Source: Oscillospiraceae bacterium
GTDB taxonomy: Bacteria; Bacillota; Clostridia; Oscillospirales; Oscillospiraceae
NCBI GenBank assembly: GCA_017406005.1
Contig: JAFQZI010000093.1
Location: forward strand, 52,884-116,883
DNA: 64,000 bases
Direction of reading: 5' to 3'
A program made the translations under genes and the position numbers. This document shows, in pieces, positions 53,954 to 62,291 of this stretch. The number at the start of each line of letters is the position of its first letter. The stretch's first letter is position 1. Below the pieces are notes generated by a model that was not told the origin of the DNA, made no database searches, and saw only the letters and a list, made by a program, of their open reading frames with translations.

Positions 53954-54021
53954 GCGGGCGAGCGGAGAAAGTATAGAAAAGAGACATGAACAACAGAACT
54001 GTTGCTCTCCTGAAAGTATAA

Positions 54022-54663
54022 TCAATCTTCCAGCTTTATGCTCATTGCGGGGCGCACACCCATGCGATTGAGATCGGCCGGATAATAATTCAATTCCCCA
54101 TTGCTGTAGATAACAAGCGCGGCGTGGTTGTCCGGCCCGGGAGATCGCAGCCACCATGTGGAGGCAGAGTCACTTTTGGCGGCGGCGTATTCAGTTGCTT
54201 CCGGAATGGTGATGCCATCGGAAAATGTCAACAATTCTTTGTAACTCAACAGATAGATCTTATCCTTTGTGGCCTTGCCGCCGTCCGTTTTAAACCCGGG
54301 ATAGCCGTCTATAAGGGTATTACTGCAGGAAGTTTCAAAAATCAGCGCCTGTTCTTCTTCCGTAAATGCTGTATTCATGAAAGTATCATTTAACCAATTA
54401 CGAAGAGAGCAACTCTCCCAGGGAGCAGAGGCGTACTTGTTATTGAAGTACTGCGCGTCCAGGCAGTTGAGGCTCAATAACAAAGCATGGTTGCCTATTC
54501 TATTTAAGATAATCCATTCAATGGGTTCCGGCCCGTTATCCGGGTTATTATCCTGTTCATAATAGCCGAAGCTAATGACCGAAATCTCTGTTTCGGCATA
54601 GCTATGAACACAAGAAAACACCAAGGCGAACAAGCAAACCAGTAAAAAAATCAAACGTTTCAA
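54022..54663 (-). CDS. secreted stand-alone DUF6273 protein
   Basis: 213 residues from a TTG at 54663, with AGAAGGG 7 bases upstream. Signal peptide (MKRLIFLLVCLFALVFSCVHSYA) then a DUF6273 domain over nearly the whole length: ISFGYYEQDNN, PIEWIILNR, SLRNWLNDTFMNTAFTEEEQ, IYLLSYKELL, TWWLRSPG, NRMGVRPAMSI. Unlike the related proteins at 40339 and 42505 it has no zinc ribbon. It is the only minus-strand gene between 27.6 and 63.7 kb, with its own promoter and terminator, so it was likely inserted separately. Confidence 0.82.
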   Translation of the reverse strand: MKRLIFLLVCLFALVFSCVHSYAETEISVISFGYYEQDNNPDNGPEPIEWIILNRIGNHALLLSLNCLDAQYFNNKYASAPWESCSLRNWLNDTFMNTAFTEEEQALIFETSCSNTLIDGYPGFKTDGGKATKDKIYLLSYKELLTFSDGITIPEATEYAAAKSDSASTWWLRSPGPDNHAALVIYSNGELNYYPADLNRMGVRPAMSIKLED

Positions 54664-54697
54664 TCTGAATCCCTTCTAATAATAGAATTTGCTTATC

Positions 54698-54726
54698 ATC
54701 TTACCAAATGGATGGGATCATATCAA
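54698..54726 (-). promoter_or_regulatory. promoter of the minus-strand DUF6273 gene
   Basis: On the minus strand TTGATA (54721-54726) and TAAGAT (54698-54703) are 17 bases apart, about 35 bases before the TTG start. Confidence 0.65.
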
Positions 54727-54891
54727 CTGTTTTATGAAATATCACTCTATATGGATTATAGTCGATAACACTTTTGGCTTTTAAGTGGGAAGAGAAAATG
54801 AAAATAAGACGTACAGTTTCATTTTTACTACAAACATTGTATAAGTTAGCAACGGCTGAAACCAATTGACTTTGAGGGAGGGAAATCAGTT

Positions 54892-55866
54892 TTGAATCGA
54901 AAGAAAAGGACCTATATCTGCATGTTCCCGGCTCTGGCTGCCGGATTTGCAGCGATGATGTATCTGATTCTGGCCAAAGGAAGAACGGATAATGGTGTGT
55001 TTCTGTATGGCGGAGGCATATTTGCCATTACTGCAGGTGTCCTGTATTTGATTTTTGGACGGGAAAAAAATACACCACAACAAAAAACCGGAGCAGAAAT
55101 AGCCGGAGAAGAATTCTCTGCTCGAGAGTCTCTTCAGGCACGCACTTTGGAAGCACTGAAAAATTATGATTCAAGTGCCATCAATGAGATTGAAGATCCT
55201 GAGATTTTATATAAAGTCGCCACAATTGATATTTCAAGCGAGTGTATGTCCCATCAGTTTTACACGGATCCTTACAAAGGAAAAGACCGGTTTGGAGCCG
55301 ACTGGGAAAACGAGTGGGCAAACGAATCGGTACGCGTCGGAACCATGAGAAAAAACATAGAAATAGCAATTGACCGCCTTGATGATGCGGAACTGCTGGA
55401 TAAAATTGCACGGAAGGAAGGGCTATTCAGCGAATATGCTGCTGAGAAGCTTTTTAGACTCCATGCAGAGACTGCTTCTGTACTTGCAAGGGATGAAACC
55501 GTCATGCCGGCTGTTCGGGAAGCCGCAGTCAGGGCTCTGATGGATCAGACGGAACTGGAAGAGTTATATCAGAAAAATGAAAATGAAAAGCTGCGCCTGC
55601 AAATTATAGGGCAGCTTACTGACCAACCATTTCTGGAAAATATTGCCGATAATTCTGAGAGCAAAGAATTACGCAAGGCTGCAGCTTTTAAAGTTTCGGA
55701 TCCGAAACGAAGAGAAAAATACTGTAAAGAATACGGAACGCATGACTGGATATATGAGAGGGAAGAACGGAGTGAAAACGGAGATGACCTGGATATTTGG
55801 GATGTCTACCGCTGCAGATACTGCGGGGAGATGATGATGGAACTGGATAAAAGTATTCGTATGTAA
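54892..55866 (+). CDS. membrane protein with HEAT-like region and C-terminal zinc pair
   Basis: 324 residues from a TTG at 54892 with GAGGGAGGG upstream. Two membrane segments (FPALAAGFAAMMYLILA and YGGGIFAITAGVLYLIFG) are followed by a soluble helical domain. It has HEAT-like units related to the MGLF proteins (LDDAELLDKIARKEG, PAVREAAVRALMDQTELEEL, LRLQIIGQLTDQPFLENIAD). The C-terminus has CKEYGTHDWIYE and YRCRYCGEMMM, a possible zinc site. It replaces the MGLF start by a membrane anchor, linking the HEAT family to the membrane. The MGLF gene at 55946 follows after 79 bases. Confidence 0.75.
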   Translation: MNRKKRTYICMFPALAAGFAAMMYLILAKGRTDNGVFLYGGGIFAITAGVLYLIFGREKNTPQQKTGAEIAGEEFSARESLQARTLEALKNYDSSAINEIEDPEILYKVATIDISSECMSHQFYTDPYKGKDRFGADWENEWANESVRVGTMRKNIEIAIDRLDDAELLDKIARKEGLFSEYAAEKLFRLHAETASVLARDETVMPAVREAAVRALMDQTELEELYQKNENEKLRLQIIGQLTDQPFLENIADNSESKELRKAAAFKVSDPKRREKYCKEYGTHDWIYEREERSENGDDLDIWDVYRCRYCGEMMMELDKSIRM

Positions 55867-55909
55867 ATGCGGAGAGGAATGTACTGGAGCGAATTTGCAA
55901 TAACAAACA

Positions 55910-55975
55910 CGAGAAGCATGGAATAAAAAGGAGAAGGAGACCGTTATGGGACTGTTCACACCAGCCTGGAAAGGC
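55910..55975 (+). repeat. 66-bp exact direct repeat over an MGLF gene start, copy 2
   Basis: Identical to 51920-51985, covering the ribosome site and the first ten codons of the second MGLF protein. The flanks differ at once on both sides. Confidence 0.92.
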
Positions 55976-57937
55976 AAAAATGAGAAGAAAGCTCTGGCTT
56001 TTGTAGAAAAGTGCGGAGATCAAACGATGCTGGGAACGATTGCCGTTTATGCAGAACTGGAAGGGGTGCGGCTGGCAGCAGTTGAGAAGCTGAAAGATCA
56101 GGGCGCACTTTCGGAAATCGTAAAAAATGAAAGGGAGAATATCCAAATCAGGCGGGCGGCAATAACAAATATCATGAACAAGGATAACTTTGCCAAACTT
56201 GCGTTTACCTTACCAGATGAAGATCTTCAGCTTAAAGCCGCCGCTTCGACGAACAATCAAATTAAGTTGAAAGAACTGGCGATTAAAGCAGAGAGTTTGA
56301 ATATTCAAAAGGCTGCAGTTGAACAAATTGAGAATCAACAAATATTGGCAGATGTAGTAATGAATTCAGAAAACGAGACGATCCGCAACTTGGCACTGTC
56401 ACGGATTAAAGATCCGGGAACACATTTCAACCTTATCATGCTGAAGGGAACACCAGAAGAACGAAAGAAAGCGGTGGAGGAATTGCCGGTTAATGACAAT
56501 CGGCTGATTGATATTGCAAGCGGGAAAAACATCCCTGCAACATCTAAAGACATTATTATAGAAACAGCGCTGCAGCGGATCACAAGCCGTGAAAAACTGT
56601 TGGAGGTTGTTGCGAAAGGACAGAATGCTTCACAGGTATTGAATAGATTGGATGAACTGGGATTGCTGGACGAGAGTACTCTTGTTGTATTTGCCAATCG
56701 AGGAGACAAAAGTTGTGTAAACCGGCTTTTAGAAATAGACCCTGAGAAATATATTGAGCGATACGAATCCTCTATGACGGATCAGATGAGACTGAAAGCT
56801 ATTGACGATGGACTGTTTTCAGAGGAAAAGCTTGAGGAGATGGCGATTCAAAAGCCTCTGGATACAGATATCAGGGATTCTGCTGCATGGCTTGCTATGG
56901 TCAGAATACAGTCCCCCGAGCGGCTTGAACGTATTCTGCTGACAAGGAAAACAGCTTCAAACGATATTTTAAACCTGTGGTATAAGAGACTGCTGGAAAA
57001 GCTGGAACATCGAGAGGATGTGATGACGAGATTTGTGCTTTCCAATAACGGCCCACAGGATATAAGAAAGGTTGCTTTAGAACATATTACAACGCCTGAA
57101 TATCTTTTGGAGATCGCAATGGAGAATAACAATTTTGCAGAGGAAGCTGCCAGACGACTGCCAAAAAAGGGCGAATATCGTCAGAAATTGAGGAAATCAA
57201 AAAACAGGAATGTTGCAGCACTTGGGATGGAGACATGGGTAAAAACCAGGCAAAAAGATGCGAATGATGAGGAATTGGCAGACTTTCTTGTTTGGGCTAT
57301 GGGAAATTCTGACTGTAACGACATGGAGCAGTACCGAGCGGTAGCGAAACGGATTCAGAGCCAGAAGGCAATCCTGAGAGTTTTTGATGCCTATCTGGAC
57401 CGATCCATTTGGATCAGGGATAAATGGGCGTGGCTCCACACAATTCTTCTCACTCAAATCACTGACGGCGCAGGACTTGCAAGCCTCTGCTTAGAATACC
57501 CAAGTCTGATAGTTAAGGATGATATTGACCGCTTGAAGGAGCTAATAAAGGGGACGGACGAAGAGAAGAAGTTCATGGAAAACAGCAAAAAATATCTTAT
57601 CAACTTTAAATATGGAATCGACTGGTGGTGGCGTCCGGCAGAACCGTCGAGAAGGTATTTCAACCTGCCGAACAATGCAGCGGCTGCCTGGAAGATTGGC
57701 GGACAGGAGTTTGTCCTCAAAGTCCTGGATATGCTTGAAAAATCTACAGAAATTGGAACTACGAAACAACTCGGAGGCATATTGTGGAATATTTATAAAT
57801 TTGTACCTGAAAGCCATGAGGTACTAAAAGGCCAAAAGGACAGGAAATTAAAGAAGCATTATGATTACTACGATGAGCACTGCATGGGAAATAGTAAGAG
57901 CTATATGACTGACTATATCCTGAAGCTGGAAGAATGA
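55946..57937 (+). CDS. MGLF family HEAT-like protein coupled to a radical SAM gene
   Basis: 663 residues, cytoplasmic, beginning MGLFTPAWKGKNEKKALAFV. Irregular HEAT-like units follow, e.g. GVRLAAVEKLKDQGALSEIV, KEIIDTALQRITSREKLLEV-type helices and ALEHITTPEYLLEIAMENN. The C-terminal quarter has a tryptophan-rich segment KYGIDWWWRPAEPSRRYFNL, not seen in the other paralogues. Its TGA overlaps the ATG of the double radical SAM gene (ATGA), so the two are translated together and may act together. The protein may be substrate, chaperone or adaptor of that enzyme; this is inference. Confidence 0.78.
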   Translation: MGLFTPAWKGKNEKKALAFVEKCGDQTMLGTIAVYAELEGVRLAAVEKLKDQGALSEIVKNERENIQIRRAAITNIMNKDNFAKLAFTLPDEDLQLKAAASTNNQIKLKELAIKAESLNIQKAAVEQIENQQILADVVMNSENETIRNLALSRIKDPGTHFNLIMLKGTPEERKKAVEELPVNDNRLIDIASGKNIPATSKDIIIETALQRITSREKLLEVVAKGQNASQVLNRLDELGLLDESTLVVFANRGDKSCVNRLLEIDPEKYIERYESSMTDQMRLKAIDDGLFSEEKLEEMAIQKPLDTDIRDSAAWLAMVRIQSPERLERILLTRKTASNDILNLWYKRLLEKLEHREDVMTRFVLSNNGPQDIRKVALEHITTPEYLLEIAMENNNFAEEAARRLPKKGEYRQKLRKSKNRNVAALGMETWVKTRQKDANDEELADFLVWAMGNSDCNDMEQYRAVAKRIQSQKAILRVFDAYLDRSIWIRDKWAWLHTILLTQITDGAGLASLCLEYPSLIVKDDIDRLKELIKGTDEEKKFMENSKKYLINFKYGIDWWWRPAEPSRRYFNLPNNAAAAWKIGGQEFVLKVLDMLEKSTEIGTTKQLGGILWNIYKFVPESHEVLKGQKDRKLKKHYDYYDEHCMGNSKSYMTDYILKLEE

Positions 57938-60129
57938 CAGCGGGAGAGGACTATACCATGCCGGGTTTTCGCCCTGAAAACTTTATGCTGCTGCCGACCA
58001 TGGCCTGCCAGGCCGGGTGCCGGTATTGCTTTGCCAAAAAGACGGGAGAGATCATGACCCGAGAGACGGCAGAAAAGGCGCTGGACTTTATGGCAGCTAT
58101 TGCACCGGAGAGGAAAGACATCCATCTGACTTTACACGGCGGAGAACCTCTGTTTGCCGGAGAAGAATTCTATGAGTGGATTTTGCCTTTGTTATGGCAG
58201 CGGTTCGGGCGACGGGTGCATTTATCCATCCAGTCCAACCTGTGGGCTGTAACGGACAGGCTGGCTGAACTATTCCGGGAGTATCATGTTTCTGTCGGAA
58301 CAAGCCTGGACGGGCCGGAAGACATCTGCGACAGCCAGCGAGGAGAGGGGTATTATGCCAGAACAACAGCTGGCATGGAGTTGCTGAAAAAGCACAGAGT
58401 GGGAGCGGGAGCTATCTGCACGATTGCAGCACCGAATGCAAAAAGGGCGGCAGAAGTATTCCGAGAGAGCAAACAGCCGTATGCCCTGCACGGAGCCGTG
58501 CCCATGCTGCATGCACCATCAGACGAAATGAGCCTCAGCACAGAAGAGATGCGGACCATCCTCGTGGACAGTTATGAGGCATATAAAAAGAATCCGGCGC
58601 ATAACCGGATCACGACCATTGACTCTATGGCAAAGGGATGCCTTGACGGGCGGGGACACACATGCACTTTCTTTGACTGCCTCGGTGCTTTTGCCGCAAT
58701 CGCACCGGGTGGCGGCGTCTATTCCTGCCAGAGGTTCTGCGGAATGGAGGAGTACTGCCTCGGAAATGTCCGGGAGAATCTGAGTGAGGAAATGATTCTG
58801 AACAGTCCTGCTTATACCCTCCTGAGGAATATTGAGGAGAGAAAACAGCCTGCCTGCGGAGACTGTGCGCATTTTGCCTACTGCAGGGGCGGATGCCTTT
58901 ACAACACAATTACCGGAGGGGGAAGCAAAGACCCGTACTGTGAGGCATATCGAGCGGCTTTTGACAGAATCAGTATGGATATGGCTTTGGAGATGGGGCA
59001 GGTTATGCTGGGACGGAAAAAGGAAACACCGGTACTGGCAATGGCCAGAGATCAGCCACACCCCTATGAGCAAAAGCAGAGCCAGACAAGAATGCGCCTG
59101 GCTGTTGAAAAAGGGCTCTCGGCGGAGCCATTTGCTGCAAACGTCCTGCGGCATCCATACCCGGAGCATACTCTGAACAAACTGTATTTGCACCTGACCT
59201 TTGACTGCCCTTTGCGCTGTACACACTGCTATGCCGATGGGGGAGAGAGGCAAACAAAAGAGATGCTGCCGAACCAGTTTGCTGCTATCATCCGGGAGGC
59301 GGCTGACCGGGGATTCCACAGTGTTGTGATTACAGGCGGAGAACCGCTGGTCTACGGCAGGTTTGATGAACTCTGCCAATTGCTGGAAAAAACTGAGCGA
59401 AAGGGAACAAAACTGATTCTGCGGTCTTCCTTTGGATTCCCGATTCCGGAAGAGAGGATGAGAACCCTCTGCGAGTTGTTTGATGAGATCGTCGTCAGTG
59501 TTGACGGGGACCGGGAGACCCATAATGCCCGACGCGGTGAAGGACGGTATGAAGCTGCGGTAAGTAACCTCGAACGTGCAGCAAACCTTGGCTATGCGGA
59601 AAAACTTGGGTTGGCAGCTGTGCTGACAAGCGAACAGGCAGAAGGGACAGCAGGAAAAAGTGTGCGGGATCTGGCACATCGTCTGCAGATAGGTAAAGTC
59701 CGGTTCCGCCCAATGCTGCCTATGGGCAGAGGAAAAGATGCAGAACAGGAACAATGGCAGCTTTGTTCCGAGGAATTGGAGGTATTAGAAGACTTCAGGC
59801 TGCGTTATACCTGCGGATTGGGGCAGAATCTGTACGTGGAGCCGGACGGGACAGCTTTTCCCTGTTACGCATGGTGTGCTCCGGACAAAAAGCTCGGGGA
59901 TCTCAGCAAAGAGACGCTGAGCGAACTGCTTGACCGGGGAGAATTGTTTGAATACTGCCGGCATGATGTGGACACAAATGAAAAGTGCCGAACCTGTGAG
60001 GTTCGCTATCTCTGCGGAGGGATCTGCAAGGCGTGGGTCAATGAAAGGGAAAATGTGGACAGCGGGAATTTTAATTGTTCTTCAAGGAAGGAATACTTTC
60101 TGAGACTTGCAAATCTTATAAATAGATAA
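57934..60129 (+). CDS. tandem radical SAM/SPASM protein
   Basis: 731 residues with two complete radical SAM units. Unit 1: C25-x3-C29-x2-C32 (ACQAGCRYCF), LHGGEPLF, SLDGPEDICDSQRG, and a SPASM-type cluster CGDCAHFAYCRGGC near 308-321. Unit 2: C425-x3-C429-x2-C432 (CPLRCTHCYADGG), TGGEPLVYG, SVDGDRETHNARRG, and CRTCEVRYLCGGIC near 685-698. Each SPASM region has further cysteines for auxiliary iron-sulphur clusters. Unit 1 resembles sulfatase-maturase-like enzymes; unit 2 resembles peptide-modifying SPASM enzymes. Fused tandem units are uncommon. No short precursor peptide is adjacent. The coupled HEAT-like gene upstream suggests a protein substrate or adaptor. Likely post-translational modification; chemistry unknown. 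Confidence 0.9.
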   Translation: MTAGEDYTMPGFRPENFMLLPTMACQAGCRYCFAKKTGEIMTRETAEKALDFMAAIAPERKDIHLTLHGGEPLFAGEEFYEWILPLLWQRFGRRVHLSIQSNLWAVTDRLAELFREYHVSVGTSLDGPEDICDSQRGEGYYARTTAGMELLKKHRVGAGAICTIAAPNAKRAAEVFRESKQPYALHGAVPMLHAPSDEMSLSTEEMRTILVDSYEAYKKNPAHNRITTIDSMAKGCLDGRGHTCTFFDCLGAFAAIAPGGGVYSCQRFCGMEEYCLGNVRENLSEEMILNSPAYTLLRNIEERKQPACGDCAHFAYCRGGCLYNTITGGGSKDPYCEAYRAAFDRISMDMALEMGQVMLGRKKETPVLAMARDQPHPYEQKQSQTRMRLAVEKGLSAEPFAANVLRHPYPEHTLNKLYLHLTFDCPLRCTHCYADGGERQTKEMLPNQFAAIIREAADRGFHSVVITGGEPLVYGRFDELCQLLEKTERKGTKLILRSSFGFPIPEERMRTLCELFDEIVVSVDGDRETHNARRGEGRYEAAVSNLERAANLGYAEKLGLAAVLTSEQAEGTAGKSVRDLAHRLQIGKVRFRPMLPMGRGKDAEQEQWQLCSEELEVLEDFRLRYTCGLGQNLYVEPDGTAFPCYAWCAPDKKLGDLSKETLSELLDRGELFEYCRHDVDTNEKCRTCEVRYLCGGICKAWVNERENVDSGNFNCSSRKEYFLRLANLINR

Positions 60130-60154
60130 GCATTCTCTTACTTTGAGAAATCCA

Positions 60155-60183
60155 TTGCATTATAACAGTCTTAGAGCTATACT
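60155..60183 (+). promoter_or_regulatory. promoter of the exported protein gene at 60247
   Basis: TTGCAT (60155-60160) and TATACT (60178-60183), 17-base spacer, about 60 bases before the start codon. It indicates that this gene is not only read from the radical SAM operon. Confidence 0.7.
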
Positions 60184-60246
60184 TTTGAAACAGAGCATCC
60201 TTACTATTGAAAAAACCAAAAGTGAAGTGAAAGGAGAAATACCAAA

Positions 60247-60927
60247 ATGAAAAAGATTTCTTTTGCAGTGCTGTTGTTTGTATTTGTTTGCTTGTGCGGA
60301 GTAGTGACCGCAGAAGCTGTCTATGAAAAGCCAATTCTTTTCCGAGGAATTGAGTGGGGAACCGCTTATAATGAGGTAGTAGAGACGTATCCGAATAAAA
60401 ATCAAAGCGAATGGGAACCGAGCGGAATTGATGCTGCTTTTTATGGCGGTGAAGCAGTGCATTATGGGAAAGTCGGTTTTCGTGTACGGAGTGGTCTCCC
60501 TCAGGGGGTGACTGTTGCCGGATATGATGTGAATGACATTTATTTGAATTTTGTTTATACACCGGACGAAACTGGAAGACTTGCAAAGGACAAAGATCAT
60601 GCTGTACTGTGTTTAGCGGAATACGAATTTGACTTTGGAAGTAAGAAGGAAAGCTATGATGCTGCCCTTGAGGATTTGACAAACAAACTTACTCTTTTAT
60701 ATGGGGATATTGACAATCAGCCCAGTTCAGGTTATGGAACAAGAGCGGTCTGGAAAGGTGCGGAAGGTACTTTGGTGTCTTTGAACTGCAGAAGGGGAAG
60801 TTATCTGAATGGGGGCTATTATTACAGAATATATATAAACTATTCTTTTGAAGGCATGGAAACTTTGCTGCAGGATGCTAAAAAAGCTTTGGACATGGAA
60901 TTCTCCTTTATAACAGACGGACTGTAA
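60247..60927 (+). CDS. secreted protein of unknown function
   Basis: 226 residues; ATG at 60247 follows AAAGGAG. Signal peptide MKKISFAVLLFVFVCLCGVV ending near TAEA. The mature part begins with FRGIEWGTAYNEVVETYP, a pattern also present in reduced form in the 38540-39274 protein (NGIRWSMSGYEV). It also has NDIYLNFVYTPDETGRLA and YDAALEDLTNKLTLLYGD, and ends YYYRIYINYSFEGMETLL. No cysteine ribbon is present. Probably extracytoplasmic and beta-rich. Confidence 0.7.
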   Translation: MKKISFAVLLFVFVCLCGVVTAEAVYEKPILFRGIEWGTAYNEVVETYPNKNQSEWEPSGIDAAFYGGEAVHYGKVGFRVRSGLPQGVTVAGYDVNDIYLNFVYTPDETGRLAKDKDHAVLCLAEYEFDFGSKKESYDAALEDLTNKLTLLYGDIDNQPSSGYGTRAVWKGAEGTLVSLNCRRGSYLNGGYYYRIYINYSFEGMETLLQDAKKALDMEFSFITDGL

Positions 60928-60988
60928 AGAAGAAATTTATGCGCGGATTTTGCGTCTGGCGGAAGTGCTGCAGATAAAAGGTAAAAAA

Positions 60989-61015
60989 CTGCACTACAGG
61001 CAGACTGTGGTGCAG
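60989..61015. repeat. 27-base palindrome related to 53927-53953
   Basis: CTGCACTACAG...CTGTGGTGCAG, near-palindrome with one G-U-type mismatch, same length as and similar in sequence to the palindrome at 53927. It may be a REP-like unit or a terminator without a T-run. The RAYT-like transposase at the right window end makes a REP explanation possible. Confidence 0.5.
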
Positions 61016-61040
61016 AGAAGTATATCTCGGTCTAAAAAAA

Positions 61041-61069
61041 CGGGTGACAGCCAGATCGGCTGTCACCCG
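61041..61069. terminator. strong hairpin with T-run on the minus strand
   Basis: CGGGTGACAGCC (61041-61052) pairs perfectly with GGCTGTCACCCG (61058-61069), loop AGATC. On the minus strand it is followed by seven T, on the plus strand by AAAAAG. It works as a minus-strand terminator, although no minus-strand gene is seen to its right. It may also end plus transcription of 60247-60927 weakly. Confidence 0.65.
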
Positions 61070-61071
61070 AA

Positions 61072-61185
61072 AAAGAAATATCAGCTTTTGACAAAAGAGC
61101 AATCGTTGGCGATTTCCTCCTGGTTGTCATGGCTATTACGGAAGACAGTGAGTTCAATATAGAAATAATCGGAAGCAAGGTTTGA
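61072..61185 (+). other. possible gene remnant between hairpin and next gene
   Basis: One frame without start reads KEISAFDKRAIVGDFLLVVM and AITEDSEFNIEIIGSKV, then TGA. The composition is protein-like, but the piece is only 37 codons and begins in the hairpin. It may be the tail of a deleted gene. Confidence 0.3.
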
Positions 61186-61209
61186 CGAAAGATAAAGGAG
61201 GAGTAAACT

Positions 61210-62223
61210 ATGTCATTATTTGCTCCCAAATGGAAAAGCGAAAACAAAGAGAAAGCAATTAAATCGGTACAGAAAATTGTATCCAACGAGAAACTCTTGG
61301 AGGCAGCACTGCAGGCTCCGTTATACGATGTAAAGGCGGAAGCGGTCAAACGTATTACTGATGATCAGATTTTGCTGAGAATCATTCGAGCGGGTTTAAA
61401 TGAATTTTCTTCTCTCGGCTCGCCGGAATACAATCTTGACAGGCTGAAACGGCTCGCATTTGAGCGGATGTCGGATGAGCAGATGATTACAGAAGCGGCA
61501 TTATATATAAAACCGGATAATGATCGTTACATCGACAAAATCAGTGATGAAAAGCTGCTTTTCCGACTTGCACAAAAATACTACTTACCGTCTGCATTCA
61601 GGAAAATATCGGACAACAGGAAGCAGATTGAGCTGGCAATGCATAACAACGCTTATGTGGAATATGTGAGGCTTAAACGAGGTGAAGATTGGATCAGACT
61701 GGGGCTTAAAGGCCTTTTCCCGGATAAAAAAACAGTTTCCTATGCAAAACAAATCATCCTGGACGGCAATGAGAAGGGCTTCGTGATTTTGAAGCAATAC
61801 ATTCAGAAACACCCTCAAGATTTCCCTGCGGATAAGCTTAAGGAACTCGATGAACTTGGGAAAGAATACACGGGAAAAGAGCTTTGGGTACAGACAGGCC
61901 TGCTGGGATTTTTCCCATTGGAAAAAACAGCAGAATACTGTCGTGAGATTCTGGACGGAGGCGATTTACGCGGGGTGGACATTTTGCTGAATGCAGCGAA
62001 AAAACACCAAAATAATATTTCTGTAGTATCTAACATTATTGATCCGATTATTGAACTTTATCGGAAAGCAAAAAACGAACATAACGCAGGAATGCTGAAA
62101 AGACTCCAGACTATACCAGAAGGAGAATATGGGAACCATGTTGATGGAGATTTCCACTATTGCGATTATGTTGATCATGAAGACAAAGGTGTCGTGAGGC
62201 ATTTCGATGTTTCTGGGTTGTGA
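61210..62223 (+). CDS. MGLF family HEAT-like protein, MSLF variant
   Basis: 337 residues; ATG at 61210 follows AAAGGAGGAG. It opens MSLFAPKWKSENKEKAIKSV, the same pattern as the MGLFTPAWKG proteins, and continues with HEAT-like helices (VQKIVSNEKLLEAALQAP, LYDVKAEAVKRITDDQILLR). The C-terminus is rich in His, Asp and Cys: HVDGDFHYCDYVDHEDKG then VVRHFDVSGL, comparable to the His/Cys tail of the 51956 protein and a possible metal site. Cytoplasmic. No exact upstream repeat here, so it diverged earlier. Confidence 0.75.
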   Translation: MSLFAPKWKSENKEKAIKSVQKIVSNEKLLEAALQAPLYDVKAEAVKRITDDQILLRIIRAGLNEFSSLGSPEYNLDRLKRLAFERMSDEQMITEAALYIKPDNDRYIDKISDEKLLFRLAQKYYLPSAFRKISDNRKQIELAMHNNAYVEYVRLKRGEDWIRLGLKGLFPDKKTVSYAKQIILDGNEKGFVILKQYIQKHPQDFPADKLKELDELGKEYTGKELWVQTGLLGFFPLEKTAEYCREILDGGDLRGVDILLNAAKKHQNNISVVSNIIDPIIELYRKAKNEHNAGMLKRLQTIPEGEYGNHVDGDFHYCDYVDHEDKGVVRHFDVSGL

Positions 62224-62291
62224 TCCGGAGACAACATACACGGATTTTATTTTTTTAAATAAATTAGACAAGCTTGTGGGGAGGCATAAGC

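Noticed and set aside
58519-59754. 411-codon minus-strand frame opposite the radical SAM gene
   Set aside because: Cysteine- and serine-rich translation without motifs, opposite clear radical SAM motifs; an antisense shadow.
57934-60129. Naming the radical SAM protein as an anaerobic sulfatase maturase
   Set aside because: Only the first half resembles that family, there is no sulfatase nearby, and the second complete radical SAM unit does not fit.
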